A stretch of DNA of 64,000 nucleotides from Maratus speciosus (lineage: Eukaryota; Arthropoda; Arachnida; Araneae; Salticidae), in the NCBI GenBank assembly GCA_963932465.1, contig OZ010791.1, positions 323,969,283 to 324,033,282 of the forward strand. Reading direction: 5' to 3'. A program made the position numbers and the translations under genes. The notes below the pieces were generated by a model. It ran no database searches. It was not told the DNA's origin and was given only the letters and a program-made list of their open reading frames with translations. Positions 1 through 12,518 of the stretch are shown one piece after another. Within the stretch, counting starts at the first letter, position 1; the number at the start of each line of letters is the position of its first letter.

Positions 1-549
1 CACTGCAACATTCTATAGAGATTATTTCCGTGCAAGACAAATGCAACTCATTGCGCGAGAAATAGCCAAAATTGTAAAGCTGAAGTTACAACTTTGTTTT
101 ACGAGATCAAAAGAGTAGTTGAAAAAGATTATCGTCCACATATTATACATAGCACTGGTGTTATCGGGCAGTTTCTTCAAAAGTATAGAAACCCAATTGG
201 ATCTTTGTTGCGTTTTATCTGTGCTACTCACCCGGGAGATTGGGCATTGAATTTCGCATCATTAAAGGAACAAATCAAGTATTATTTTACTCATGGCTTA
301 TTTCATTATGCAAGATACATACAAGTATACAATGCACAGATGAAGGACCTTAAAACTGCATATCCGGAAGTATGGGATGCTCTTTAATCTATTAGTTTTA
401 CACTATCCAAATCCATTGCGCCGTTTACAAAACAATTTTCCGAGGAGAACATGGAACAGAAAATAAAACACAGGAAGAACATTGATGGAGTTACTGGTTT
501 AACTCAGAATGATAGAACTCTCGAAAGGTATTTATTGTGTGAATCATAA
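1..549 (+). pseudogene. Fragment of an uncharacterised repeat-borne coding family
   Basis: One frame can be read from the window edge to the stop at 547-549, broken only by an in-frame TAA at 388-390. The part before the stop contains GDWALNFASL, HYARYIQVYNAQMKDL and YPEVWDAL. The part after it contains PFTKQFSEENMEQKIKH and GVTGLTQND. This order (W-x-L-H/N, NYAR-type motif with Y-x-x-QM, then EQ-I-R and GITG-like blocks) matches a protein family that I know only as recurrent uncharacterised fragments in arthropod and cnidarian genomes. It is likely carried by a mobile element; its function is unknown to me. The upstream part lies outside the window and downstream sequence gives no continuation. 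The premature stop and missing ends make it a relic. The family match is from recall of pattern, not a search. Confidence 0.55.
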
Positions 550-809
550 ATGTTACGCATTGTTTCAAGTTTCGTCCAAATGAAGTCTTTACGCTGACCA
601 GGAAAAACTACCAATTTCAGACGTCCATGTCGCTAAGAATTTTTTTGCAATGCATCCACCGTCAAGGGGTGTATTTGTGATCGTTGTGAAGGAAATCCTT
701 TCCAAGATGATATTGGGTGAGTGAAAAAGTTCTACTGGCTTTTTCATGAAAAGAGAAAGGCGGATAAATCAAAAAGTTAAGCACTTTATGAATTTACGCA
801 AGAATCAAC
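550..809. other. Spacer between two coding relics, nothing recognised
   Basis: There is no open frame of note and no repeat arm. The right half may hold the 3' untranslated part of the minus-strand mariner copy that starts at about 810. Confidence 0.4.
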
Positions 810-1790
810 ATTACGTATGCTCTTTTGCCATCTGTCGTGTATTAAGGTAATTCAACGCCGATAAATCCCCTGTGTTTTAGAACCAAAAAACTGTTATAAC
901 GCCTTTTTTACAGCCTCCACAACATTGAAGTTTTGGCAAGCGAAGGCGTTGTGTAACGATCGGAAAAGTTGATAGTCCGAAAGTGCTAGGTCAGTGGTAT
1001 ACACTGGGTGAGGTTAAACGTCCCAACCAAGGGACAGTATTCTTTTCCGAGTCTATTAAGCAACATGAAACATGGCGTTATCGTGATGAAAGACAACCCC
1101 TCTGCGATTGATGAATGCTGGCCGGTTAGACGTGAGACGTGCTTACAGTCTGTCCAATTGTTAACAGTAGAGGTCTGCATTGATTGTTTGGTTTGGTGAT
1201 AGGATCTTCCAGGGGATTATTTCCTTGGCATCCCACTATTCACTAAGCAAAACCTTTTCGGGGTGGAGTAATCCTATTCAAGTCAATAGACTACCCTCTG
1301 CAACTCGGCACACAGTCATTAGAAGCTCCAGATTACGACACAGTATCTACTACTCATACCCGTTACAATTCGGTTGAAAAATGGTTCCCTACTGTTACCG
1401 GAAAGCGAAGAAACACAGGTGCTTGTCCTCTCTTCTCGTTGCCTTGATGTAAGCAGCTGTGGGACTTACTGACAGAGCTTGGTGATGAAGCCAAGAGCAC
1501 TCATTCATCTTTCGACTGTTGTTCTGCGTACCGAGAGCGTTTCCGCTAATTTCTCATCCGTTCAAAGTGGGGCATTTGTTCCTCGTCAGAAACTACTGAT
1601 GGGCGTCCTGAACGGATATGATCTTTACAGCGCCTGTTACCGTCCCGGAAATTCCTAACCCAACAGCGACAGGTGCTATCGTACACGGCATCCTCCCCAT
1701 ACACCTGATAAATGCTAAGAAGCTGCACCTGCTGTAACGCCTTTATTATACTCATACAGTAAAACAAAATCTGATGTGGTCTTTCTTACT
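810..1790 (-). pseudogene. Mariner-family transposase pseudogene
   Basis: Reading the minus strand from about 1790 down, the N-terminal helix-turn-helix part shows VYGEDAVYDSTCR, WVRNFRDGN and RSGRPSVVSDEEQ, a typical mariner/SETMAR-type start. Next come a second HTH-like stretch ETLSVRRTTVER (about 1520), VPQLLTSRQREERTS and PFFNRIVTG (about 1390), where mariner has the first catalytic Asp after VTGDE; here the Asp is lost. A Trp/Gln block NNWTDCK lies near 1150, and in a shifted frame GVVFHHDNA (about 1090) keeps the second catalytic Asp. The C-terminal DGKRAYV lies near 830. Several frameshifts and stops separate these blocks, so it cannot encode an active transposase. Length (~980 bp) fits a whole mariner gene. 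Terminal inverted repeats were not identified. Confidence 0.82.
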
Positions 1791-4053
1791 TGGTATGTTG
1801 TTTCCTTTCCCCATGAGTTCTTCTGACAAACGTTGTATCTATATATAAGCTACTGCTCCATGCGTTATTGACCACTTTACTGTCCTCGAAACGTCATCTG
1901 TGACGTGCATACACCACTTGACCTTTCCATATGCTCACAACCAGTAGAACTTTTGCACTCACTCAATACCATAATAATAAATATTCCATCATGTATGAAG
2001 TTTCCAGAAGCTGGGAAGGATAATATTCCGAATCGTGACCAAAAAGCCAATTTGAATTCGAAGAATTTGTAAGAGATAGCAGAGTGAACTGCAGAGTGAA
2101 CCCGCAAAATTGTCAGTTTGGCATTGAAGGAAAAAAATGAAATTAAAAACATTCCGTACGTGCTACAAGAAGACTGAATTCACGATTAGTAAAAAATTGG
2201 TTAAAATTCAAAAAGATGAAAAACTTTTTCCCCTTTTCTTGATTGTTATGGAATCTAGGCCCTCAAATGTCTACATACCTAGAAGATACAACTGGAAACT
2301 AAAAATTTTCTATAATACCAAGATCATTGTTTTCTTCTGATGGGTATCTTCATATTTCATCTGAGAAAACTTCATTTATTGCAAAAATAGAACAATATAA
2401 TTGTTCTCCCATACTTGAATCATTAGAATACTCGATGACTTTTCCGATAGAAAATGTGTGTATTATACATGGAATTGCAATCGTACAATCCTAAAAAACC
2501 CCAACAGCCATGAAAACTCGTGAAGACTCCGCAAATGCTTTCACCGAGATCATTGCGATAATGAAAAATGGACACACTGGGGAGAATGAAATCTCCCCAG
2601 TGATGAATCATGAATCTGTAGCAAAATTTGTCATTTTATCTCTAAACTACATGTGTACCCAACACCAGGCATCCAAACTAGATAAAAGTAGATAAAATCA
2701 GATTCAGGCATCAATTGCCAAAAGTAAAATTTTAAGAAAGCATTTTTTTGTAACAATTGCACACCACTGTACCTACATAAATGTTAATTTAGCTGCATAA
2801 TGAAAATACATATTATTACATATACATATAACATTAAATTTATTTGTAAAAGTGTAAGTCCCACAAACAAGTTAAAACCAATTTCTGAATTTTTTTATGG
2901 TGTTATAAAAAAATATTAATTGTATAAAGCTTCCGTTTAAGATATAAAGCTAATTAGACATATAGCTTAATTCGGGAATAGAAATGAATATATAAAAACT
3001 CTGCGAAATTTATATATTTTAATGACAACTTATTAAAATATAAAAATTATAGATATGAATAAATAAGAATTTTTTAACAATTTCATAAGGATATTAAAAA
3101 ATACATATATCAAAGTAAAAAAGCAAGAAAGAAAAAATATAATTTTAAACAGAACTTTTTGAAGTTTAAAAAAGTGTAAGCATATTTATCCTAATTAATT
3201 AGACTTTTAAAAACGAAGTTTAATACTACTTATGAAAAGATTTACAGTAAAAAAAATAATTAAGCTAGCTTTAGTCAGTAGTATCAGAGAAAGAAAAATA
3301 AGTACGGAATTAGCGACGTGATTAAAAACTCCTAATCTCTTTTTAATAAGAATAAATGTTCCACGTTTCTCTTAACATTTTCAGTGCACAATTTTAATTA
3401 GGGAATAAAAGAACATAATTCAAATATTCATTAATAACCGAGAAATTGTTTTGTCTTTTCAAACTTTTTTTGAACAACCTTATTTTAACACAGTATTTAA
3501 AAATCATGAATAATATGACCACATAAAACGGTAACGTGTACCATTTTAATTTTCACAACATTTTACGAAGTATAACGGAATTTCTTTTAACACCAATGCT
3601 TTAAAACTTTAACGATCACGAAATATTTGAAGTTTACTTACCCGTGTACACAAGCAATAAATAGAGGTCCAGAAAGGAAAACAATAATTAAAATGTGTTG
3701 AAAAATTAAAAATTTGCTATTATTCATTTCTTTCAATTCTTTGTTACACCCATACCTCCCAATATAATAATAACACTGAAATTGTTCACTGTTATTGAAT
3801 TAGTTATAGGCAGTGCTATTGAAAACTCAAAGTGCTTCATTTTCAATTCTATGAGTGATTGGATGTTACCATATGATACAGGCATTTGGGTGTATAGGTT
3901 TCTATAAAAGAAAAAAACTGCTAAAATTCGCAAAGTAGAAAAATTGACGATATGGAGATCTGACTAGCTTAAAAACAAATAATAGGTGCTCGCCGAATGC
4001 GTAATTCAGTTTCAGAAGATATTTTTTTGTTCCACACTATCAAGAGTAAGGTA
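1791..4053. other. AT-rich stretch with no recognised gene or element
   Basis: No convincing coding frame or paired terminal repeats were seen. Short open frames near 2137-2340 and 2423-2695 have no recognisable motif. From about 2700 to 3700 the sequence is very AT-rich with many A/T runs. Confidence 0.5.
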
Positions 4054-5200
4054 CAGTCGTGGAAAAAAAAGTAAACACCCCCTACTAGCTCTGCAACTAA
4101 TTAAAATAGAAAAAAAATTACAGGTACCAAATGACTGGAAATAAAGTCTACTTTTAAATGATGTACTATATAAAATTTGCTTAGATGGGCATGTACAAAT
4201 CAAAGCCAGACCAAACTTTCTTTTTTTTCAATAGCAATACCCAATTCTGACAACATATTTTTAATCTTCGGTTCAAACTATGCTTAGAAATGAAATTTCA
4301 AGTCATTTGGATGATAAGTGATTGAATTATAAACATTCAAAATTTGGAGCTTCTAATGTTAAATTACATTTTCACATTTTTATATCTCCTCAAATTATAA
4401 TCCTAATTTGAGGGAATTTTGGTATCTCCTCAAATTATAATCCTAATATGATAATTTTCTATTTAATTATAATATTAAAAACCCCAAACTAAATACATTG
4501 AATTTGTAATTAAAAAAAAATTCCTTAATTATGAATTATGAAATTAATATTCGAAGAAAATATGAATTCCAACCTACAATTTTTTAAATAGATTTATATT
4601 TATTATGTCCTGCATTATCCAAATTCTCAATTTCAAATTTTTCTTCCGAGTAGTTTTTGAATTAAGACTAAAAAAAGTCAAACTGATGGTTTAAGAGGCC
4701 GTCTATGATATCCAGAAACGCATAATGTGAAAAAATATATTTATATTACTTATTTTAACTAAATATTTGGATTAGCAACAGTCGAAACACATTAAACCAG
4801 TGAGATGTTTACATTGGCAAGAAATAATGCATTAGTGGAAGTGTCATAATCATTCTGTAGTATTTGAACAATCGAGTAACAAACATATATTTGGATACAG
4901 CCCCTAAAATATGCTCCTTTTAAAACAATTAATTTTTTGGAAACTAATCATACGAATTTCATGAAAATTTGAATTTAGGCTAATTGAAGGGTGTGGAATA
5001 TATTTATAATACCAAACTTTGGTATTGCTATTAAAAAAACTAAGTTTGGGTTCGTTTTGATATGTAGATGACCCTTAAGCAAATTTTATATACATAATTT
5101 AAAAGTAGACTTTATTTCCAATCGTTTGGTACTAGTAAATTGTTTCTCCAACAATTTGTTGCAGAGTAAGTAGGGGTGTTTACTTTTTTTTCCACGACTG
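4054..5200. mobile_element. Tc1/mariner-type element, long TIRs, copy A
   Basis: The element starts CAGTCGTGGAAAAAAAAGTA and ends with its inverse, ending CCACGACTG. Both sides carry a TA (4052-4053 and 5201-5202), the target duplication expected of the Tc1/mariner superfamily. The two arms stay recognisably inverted for roughly 200 bp; for instance AAAGTCTACTTTTAAATGAT near 4145 mirrors TTTAAAAGTAGACTTTATTT near 5100. No transposase frame is visible in the 1147 bp, so it is probably non-autonomous. A second copy lies at 17285-18370. Superfamily assignment rests on the TA duplication and terminal CAGT. Confidence 0.85.
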
Positions 5201-6622
5201 TACGTATAGCAGAAAAGTGAAAATTAATTTGGTAATTACAGAGGAAGACTTATATGATCGTGACCTTCTAAGATTTGACTGCATCATATGCTGTCATAGA
5301 CAGAGACAGCAAACATTTAGTCTATTGACCATCCAACAGAATGACTGCGCCATATAATCAGTAGACAAGTATAATGCTCGCTGCACCATATAAGTTCGTA
5401 CAGAAGACGCACGAACTATCATTTGTGAATATTTAATTGACTTAACATCTTCCAAGTGCAAGGCAATACCGTGAATAGACCACTAACGGTTAAAACCGAG
5501 TAGCATGGAGTGATGACTCTCAGTTCCGACTGCATTGCGCCTGATGGAATTATAGGAATATGACGTCAGGCTTCTGCAGCCATAGATCTGACAGGTTATG
5601 ACGCTAGGTTAGAAGTATACAAGAATATGAGGGATTAATTATCGTCAGAGGTGTTTTCTCCATGCAATATTTAGGACTTTTGGTACTTCTCTTTCCGCCT
5701 CCAAGGGCTTAAATTGTAACCGGGAAAATTACTTTCCTTTTTGACGATTTTCTTCCAGTCGGATAGAATTTGAGTTATAAACAAAATAACATCTCCAAGC
5801 AATATTCCTTCATCAACCATCTGGTTTCGAAACAAATGAAGCATGCTTTCTTAAATGACCACCTAGAAACTTTCGCATAAATCTTATTCAACAGCACTCG
5901 TACACTCTAGAAAGTTGAGTGCAAGCGCGTCATACCAAACCAGCGTGTTTAACTAATTGACAGGAATTTCTAGGAAACATTTGTAATTCCATACGTTCGA
6001 ACACACTTGCACAGATTATCTGAATTCATGTTTAGTTATACCACAGTCATTAAAAAGGCCAGAAAAATAGTACTTTGTTATTTATAGGGTGTATATAACT
6101 GAGCTCTTTAATATAAAACTATTGACTGACATACTAACAATAATACAAATAATCAAATATTTTGACGCAATATACGCTGCTTTCGAAGTAATAAGTAAAA
6201 TTGCCATACCACGTGCATTGCACCATTCGAACTTTAAAAATTGAAATTAACAAATACCTAAAAAATAAACACAAATATAATTAATCTGTTATTTTTCTCG
6301 TTTATTGAATATAAATCTGCCAAAAAAATACAATAATGTTTATAAATTCAGCAATTAATAGAAAAAGTATTTTCTCTTTAAATACTCAGTTGGAAAATTT
6401 TTTAAAAATATATTTGTTTCTATTCTGCTTGAGAGATGGTTTTCGCCAAGAATTTCTGGTCTTGTATCTAAACAAGAACTTGAACTAAATTTGTCTCTTT
6501 TTACGTTCTACATTTTGCTAATGTATTCAAAGTATATAAATAATCTTCAAAGCCGATGGAATAACTAATAGTAATAAATTTTGATGCTTGTAAACTTCAT
6601 ACAAGATTTGTTTTATGATTTT
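5201..6622. other. Unassigned stretch; 5230-5640 less AT-rich
   Basis: From about 5230 to 5640 the base composition is more balanced than the surroundings and contains imperfect repeats of CATATAA(T/G) phrases. No frame longer than about 60 codons and no known motif is visible. The rest is AT-rich and featureless to the eye. Confidence 0.4.
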
Positions 6623-6626
6623 TTAA

Positions 6627-6949
6627 CCCTTTGTGAGTTTTTAACCCCTCATGAGTGTGACTCGTGTGAAATAAATTGATTCTCTCATCGTTCCTATAAT
6701 TGTTTCACTTTGTTGCATGTATCTTAAATTGATTATTTTTATTGGAGACTTCTATTGCAGATATTAAAAAAATCTATCACAAAGATTTCTTACTTGAAAT
6801 TGTTGTAGGAAATTTATAAAAATTTAAGAACGCTGCGAGCATTGAATAAACACTGCGTGTTAAACATTCAAGAGCGGGACTATTGGTAATAAAATATACC
6901 TTCTCAATCAATCATGAGTGTGTCTCGTAATTAATGCACAAAAAAAGGG
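6627..6949. mobile_element. Small TTAA-flanked element, piggyBac-like MITE
   Basis: TTAA occurs at both borders (6623-6626 and 6950-6953). The element begins CCCTTTGTGAG and ends CACAAAAAAAGGG, so the outermost CCC/GGG and the following bases are inverted. TTAA duplication with CCC...GGG termini is the piggyBac signature. An internal phrase CATGAGTGTGACTCGT near 6649 recurs with one change near 6912 in the same orientation. At 323 bp it has no coding capacity. Confidence 0.6.
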
Positions 6950-6953
6950 TTAA

Positions 6954-8763
6954 ATAACATTCTAAGTACAAAACAAATTTTATTAAACTAGAAAACAGGA
7001 ATATTGCTTTTTCAGAATTTAGTGTCGCCCCCGATGAAAAAAAAATATATAAATGTATGTATAAATAGTACAAAACATATTCAATTTTAAGAGTTAAAGC
7101 ACATGCTTTTATTTTAAGTAAAATGACGTCATTCGCATCCGCTGAAGAATTCCACATTTAAGTTCTACTCTAAACATCTACAGTAAAGCATGCATAGGAT
7201 GTCACTATCGCAAAATAATACACAAATACAGCAAAAAGATGCCGTCATTGAAGAAACTCGAAAAAAAAAAAACTGGTATCTAATGATTCATAGGCCTTCA
7301 TTTGTTTGTAACATTAATATAGATACTTAAAATTAAATATAGTTTGCAATAGCTCCATGTTTTAACAGAAGACATGAGTTTATATATATTTTCAAATAGC
7401 ACGTATTTTAATTACATTTTTTTGGTTGTTATGAGAAAATGAAGCAAAAATATATAATTACTATTTTAGAACTATTTTTCCTTTACTTTCTACAGAAATG
7501 GAGTACTTCCGTTTCCAATATTAAACAAATGTCTCTAAAAACTACAAAAAATAAATATTTCAAAAATAAATGGAGATATACTTTTCAAACAAATTGCATA
7601 TAAAAGTAATTTTTTTTCCAATAGGACGGTATAAAAATTAAAAATGTGCGATGCTTAGTAGTTTAAAAAATTGCTATACAGTATTTAATCGTTCAGTGAT
7701 GCATCTGCTTTGTTTTGCGGCAAGCTTATACAACTTAACGTTGTTGTTGGAGACGACACAAAATAAGCTGGGAGAAAGAAATGGCATACCGGGAGCTAAT
7801 AAAACCACATGAGGTTAAATGCTAGATTTTAGAAATTTAGCTATTCTTCTTATAAAGAATGTTAAGTTAAATTTAAGTGCAAATTATTTTACACTATAGC
7901 TTCAGAAAATGAAAGAAAATGTTAAAAGATAATAACATTATTTTGTGTACAATAAAACGAGATAAAAATGTTTTATCCGCTCAATCAAAAGCAAACTTTT
8001 AAACAGGAGATCATTTTGGTACTGATAAATTAATTTGCAAAGCATTCAACTAAAAAAATGATTATCAATGGTCATTTACGTTTTTAATACAACCCAGTGC
8101 CAGTTATTTTTACTTTATGTACTTTATAAGGACGGGTGAATATTTAGTGTTGTCATTGCCCACAAGTTGCATACTATTGACAAAATGAGTTCTAATATTT
8201 TAAAGAAGAAAAATATTTTTCTCAAATAAAAATATTAATCAATTGAAAAAAAATATCCTTTTCATTATCTCTATTAAATACTATTTAGTTTTACAATTTT
8301 TTAAATATTTTCCACTAGTATTGGAAAAAAAAAATTCTGTAAAATATTAGCGATTCAATATTCCAAAATGTAAGCAAACACACAATGATGAAGATGTCAT
8401 TTACGATAAATTTCATAGAAATTCTAGATCCCAATGGATGGAAATAAACATATAGTACTCCATAAAAGTCTCATAAAACTAACGCAAACAAAATGAGATC
8501 CGATAAAATTTTGTGTGAGAGATGGTAATATAAGAGAAGAGCATGCGACGGGAATTTTTAGTTTCAGTATGTTTTAAAAATTGTATAATATTATTCTTCT
8601 AGGGGAATTTCGTGTAACGCTTGACGGTATATAAATATAAAATAAATACTTGGAAAATAAAGAATAATAAAAGTATTTGGATTTAATTGGAAAAATCTTT
8701 AATATTATACATGCATCAAAGTTTAATTTGTAAAATTAAAACAAATTACAGTCCAAAGTCCTA
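6954..8763. other. AT-rich stretch with no recognised feature
   Basis: Only short A/T runs and short open frames without motifs are seen. The stretch around 7680-7800 is less AT-rich but shows no coding signal. Confidence 0.45.
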
Positions 8764-8942
8764 CAGTGGTGGCCAAAATTGTAGACACTTTTAGGTAGCT
8801 TTCATTACAAAAAGTAAAATGTACCTTTTACAGCAGGCCGAAGGAAAAATACTTCGAGAAATTTTGCTATATCTTTGCCGATCATGACCCCCAGATACCA
8901 AATACACCTTCCTTGAAATGCTGACATATATTACTATATATA

Positions 8943-10746
8943 GGGGAGAGTAGCCATATTTGGACTGCAGCTTTAATTGGACCGTTGCCATTGTGCCTTT
9001 AATTAGAGGATGATACTCTATCTACCGCTGAAATCCTACTCATCAGAATGACGTCACTCATGATTAGAAGAAGCAGCCGCCTACCACGTGCTGTTTTCAG
9101 ACAATTTAAAAAAACCTAAAGTTAGCTGTTTTGATCTAATTTTTTCCTACTAAACGTAAGTGAATATTTTAAAACTAAGGTAAGTTGTTATGTTTTCATA
9201 TACACATATGAATTCATCTGTTTATTGCTCGTATTTTTCACTCGGATTTGTTTGGCTTCGTTTTTGTTCTTAGTCTTGAAATTAACTGTTTTAAAAAATG
9301 GCGGAGTTGCCGTAATTGGGCCAATTTAAGTTGCTTAAATTGGACCAGATATGCGATCATAAATTTGAAAAGTAAGTAATGAATTTCGAAGACGGTACGC
9401 TTTGTGCACTATTTTTTTTATATTTTATAATGGATTACTATCTCCATGCAAGTTTTTATTTCTTTTTTTACATATCTATACAATAAATTTTGTTTGCAAT
9501 GTCTTTTATCTTGTGCATGCACTTGTATTTATTTTCTTTGATTCTTTATTCCTACGGCATATTTTATTTACGGAGTTGAATTCAAACATTTTCCTCCTGC
9601 AGGATATTAGTGATGGAAGAATTTCTACAGTTCTGGAGGGTGGAATTACACACTTTTGCCATTAAAACGCATAACATCTCAAACCTTTAATAAAATGTTG
9701 GAAAAGACATAGACAAACTGTCTGGAAGAAAAACACCCGTGACAGCTAAAGCTGTTAAATATATAGGAAACAAAAAGCAGACAGTAAGTTGTGAAGAAAT
9801 TGACCTGCAACAAGGCTGCAGCTACAAATCCTCCAAAAAAGCAAAAAAATCATTAGAAATGTTACTTCTTTGCTAAATTCAGTTAAATTAAAGTACAGAG
9901 GGAGTCAAAACAAGGTTGTGTTAACATCATCGCCATATAAACTAAACCTTGAAATGAAAAAAAAGACAAAAAGGAAGCTTTCACAGCAGAAAAGCAATTT
10001 GAACATCGAATTTTAAAAACTAGGCGTAATGCAATTAGCAAGAAAATGATGGAAGAGAAGAACTACAAACGTAATGTAAAGAAAACTTCTGTTGCAAAAA
10101 AAAGTCTGATAATTCAGAATCTAAAAAGAAAAATCTAGACAGTGATAATTGGTTTTGTAAGAAAAATAAAATAGCAGAAATGTTAGATTTCCATATACGG
10201 TTCCATGTTGTGTGCGCTTGAAAACAAAAACTATAAACAAGATTCATGTATAAGATTTGCATCAGTCCTTACATGATATTCAAGTAACTGACAATTAGTT
10301 CTATAATTTCTATTCTTAATTACTGATAACTCTGATTTATATTTTGAAAACATTTTAATTTAAAACAATTACTCTTATTTTCAGATATTTGATTTCATTA
10401 TATTTCTTTGCTGATATTTAGTTTGATTGTTTCATTAATCGCAAACTTTGCTTTTAATAAAATTAGTTATATACCCTAGTCATTATAACAACCTGATATT
10501 ATTTGGTCCAATTTAGGAGACTGGGGGTCCAACTTAGGCGACCAGTTGCTGAATTTGGACCAATTTTAACAAATTTTTCAAATTAAAATATAATTTAAGA
10601 TTTTCAAAAAGAAATTGATCTAAATATTTATTTAGTTAGTAGTTGAATAGTATGACCCTGTGTAATGATCTTTTGCAAATATTCCAAAAATTAAGTGAGT
10701 TACACATGAAAATAAGTGAAGTGGTCCAAATTCGGCTACTCTCCCC
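8943..10746. mobile_element. GGGGAGAGTAGCC element nested in the (TA)n
   Basis: The left end GGGGAGAGTAGCCATATTTG and right end CAAATTCGGCTACTCTCCCC are inverted and flanked by TA. The 1.8-kb interior carries a coding relic around 9690-10260: in shifting + frames KTPVTAKAVKY, then CEEIDL and a lysine-rich stretch, ending in a segment resembling a C-terminal zinc-finger-like block in pogo/Tigger-type proteins (about 10140-10230; cysteines mostly lost). The same coding words occur on the minus strand at 61941-62135. The (G)GGGAGAGTAG terminus and TA duplication would suit the pogo/Tigger branch, but that is inference. No catalytic domain is visible, so the copy is internally deleted. Confidence 0.75.
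9690..10260 (+). pseudogene. C-terminal transposase-like coding relic
   Basis: In + frames the stretch reads DKLSGRKTPVTAKAVKY, CEEIDLQQGC, then KSLEMLLL and a Lys/Arg-rich run. An independent copy at 61941-62135 (minus) reads DKLTGRRTPVTANAVKY, CEEIELLEML. Conservation between two diverged copies supports a formerly coding region of the 8943-10746 element family. Stops and frame changes break it. The protein family is not certain: the basic, coiled tail followed by a Cys/His-like segment is reminiscent of pogo-type transposase C-termini. Confidence 0.45.
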
Positions 10747-10770
10747 TATATATATATATATATATATATA
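10747..10770. repeat. (TA)n tract between nested elements
   Basis: Uninterrupted TA dinucleotides separate the GGGGAGAGTAGCC element from the next inverted-repeat element. It is probably part of the original TA-rich centre of the outer Tc1 element. Confidence 0.9.
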
Positions 10771-11272
10771 TCTATCTGAATTTTGTCATTCTGTAACTCT
10801 CGGATTTTTGTACCGATTTGGATGAAATTTTTCATATACATAGTACATACTAATGTCTCGAACGAGTTCGTTGCCCAGCTTCATCCGCCATCTTGTTTCA
10901 AAATGGCGGTCATTAGAATTTTGTGGACACTTTTGAAAATTTTTAGGTTTAATAACTTTCTCTTTAAAACGACCTATTTTGTTAACTTACACTGTGTGAC
11001 TCTTTAAAATATCTGTTAATATTTCTAACATTCTGTTTAAAATGATACATAAGAGTTTGCATTATGTGAAACGTAACATTTTCTATAAGTATACAGTGTT
11101 AGAAAACGTAAAAAAATATTCAAAAATTTAAATAGCCGCCATTTTTAAACAAGATGGCGGATGAAGCTGGTCAACAAACTCGGCGGAGACATTAGTATAT
11201 ACTACGCATATGAAAAACTTCATCCAAATCGGTTCAAAAGTTCGAGAGTTACAACATTACAAAATTCCGCTA
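10771..11272. mobile_element. Inverted-repeat element with CCGCCAT hairpins
   Basis: The left arm has TGTAACTCTCGGATTTTTGT, ACCGATTTGGATGAA and CATACTAATGTCTC. The right arm holds their inverses (TTCATCCAAATCGGT, CGAGAGTTACAACATT). Inside each arm sits CATCCGCCATCTTGTTT or its inverse, the phrase that also heads every unit of the tandem array at 57840-59935. No coding frame survives. It lies between two (TA)n tracts. Confidence 0.75.
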
Positions 11273-11311
11273 TGTATATATATATATATATATAATTTAT
11301 ACATATATATA

Positions 11312-12474
11312 GGGCATTCTCACAATCGTTTAACTTTCATGTCCCTGAATAATAATTTTTTATTTTATACACTTTTTTGTGTTTTTTTTTAAATTTCATA
11401 TCCTTGGTAACATCCCAATGCATGATTGCACAACAATATTAACGAGATAAATAAGTTTTGGACGATGTTGGGGTTCCAAACACATGGAAAACTCATCTAC
11501 CGTCCCGTGTCCCTGATGCATATTTTTAAGTTTGGAGCTGCCTGGATAAAATTGTTTCAATAAAAATAATTCGATGTAATTTTTTTCTGAAACTGGAACT
11601 ATTGTTTTATATAAATATCTAGCTAAAAATTAACCTGCACACATTTTTAGGGTTGATATTATTTTTTTAACTTTGTCTCTGGGTTTTAGATTTTTTACCA
11701 TCCCTCTTCTAAAATGATACAGAAAATCACTTCAGATGCAGCTACGGAATTTTTTTCAAGTTTTTGCTCATGCAGAAGTATGCTAGAGAAAGAATATCTA
11801 AAATTCTTTGACGGGAAATTTACTGCAGAATATAAATAAGCATTTAAATATCAATTTCAAGCACCGTGGCTTTATTGGTAGTCTTACCGTCCGCAAGGTT
11901 TAATCCTGCAATTTTCGAGGTAAATGAATTATTTTTTTAATTTAATCCAATGTAAATAACTGTTTCTAAAAATCAATGAACATTTTCGCTACCACTTAGT
12001 CTTAACATGATCTGCCTAAAATTGGTAAGTTTCCTTGCTGTTCCATCCTTTTCGTCCCTTTTTCCCCATTTTGTTCCTTTTTTCCCCATTTTGTACCTTT
12101 TTTCCTATACCATCCCCCTTTTTTACATTACCGTCCCTTCTTTAACACCCCTTTAAGACAATATTATACCAAAATTTTGCACTAAAAATACTGCATTGTC
12201 ATTATTTCTTATTTGAATGCCCTGTGGGTACTATGCAAATTCATTATAAGTAAAAAATTAGAAGAAAATAAAAACATATAGTGGTAAAATGGTAAGGAAA
12301 ATTAAACTCGCAAGTTTAACTTAAACCTCAGTTAAATACATTTTTTTTTCGCTGCTGACCATTTTTTCTTTATTTTGAATCACTATAGCATTCGTCTATC
12401 AGTTTAAAATGTTATTTTAGCAAGTTTAATTTCGGCAGATTTTTTTTTCAAAAGTCAAAAGATTGTGAGAATGC

Positions 12475-12476
<2 letters not shown>
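11312..12476. mobile_element. GGCATTCTCACAATC element, third nested insertion
   Basis: The left end GGGCATTCTCACAATCGTTT and the right end AAAGATTGTGAGAATGCC are inverted and lie inside TA-rich sequence. The left subterminal CATGTCCCTGAATAATAATT recurs at 48940-48985 beside the same terminus. There is no open frame in 1.16 kb. Around 12040-12150 a pyrimidine-rich TTTTTCCCCATTTTGT phrase is repeated. Confidence 0.7.

Positions 12477-12477
<1 letters not shown>

Positions 12478-12514
<37 letters not shown>
12478..12514. repeat. (TA)n microsatellite
   Basis: Pure TA repeat joining the third nested element to the right end of the outer Tc1 element. Confidence 0.95.
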
Positions 12515-12518
<4 letters not shown>

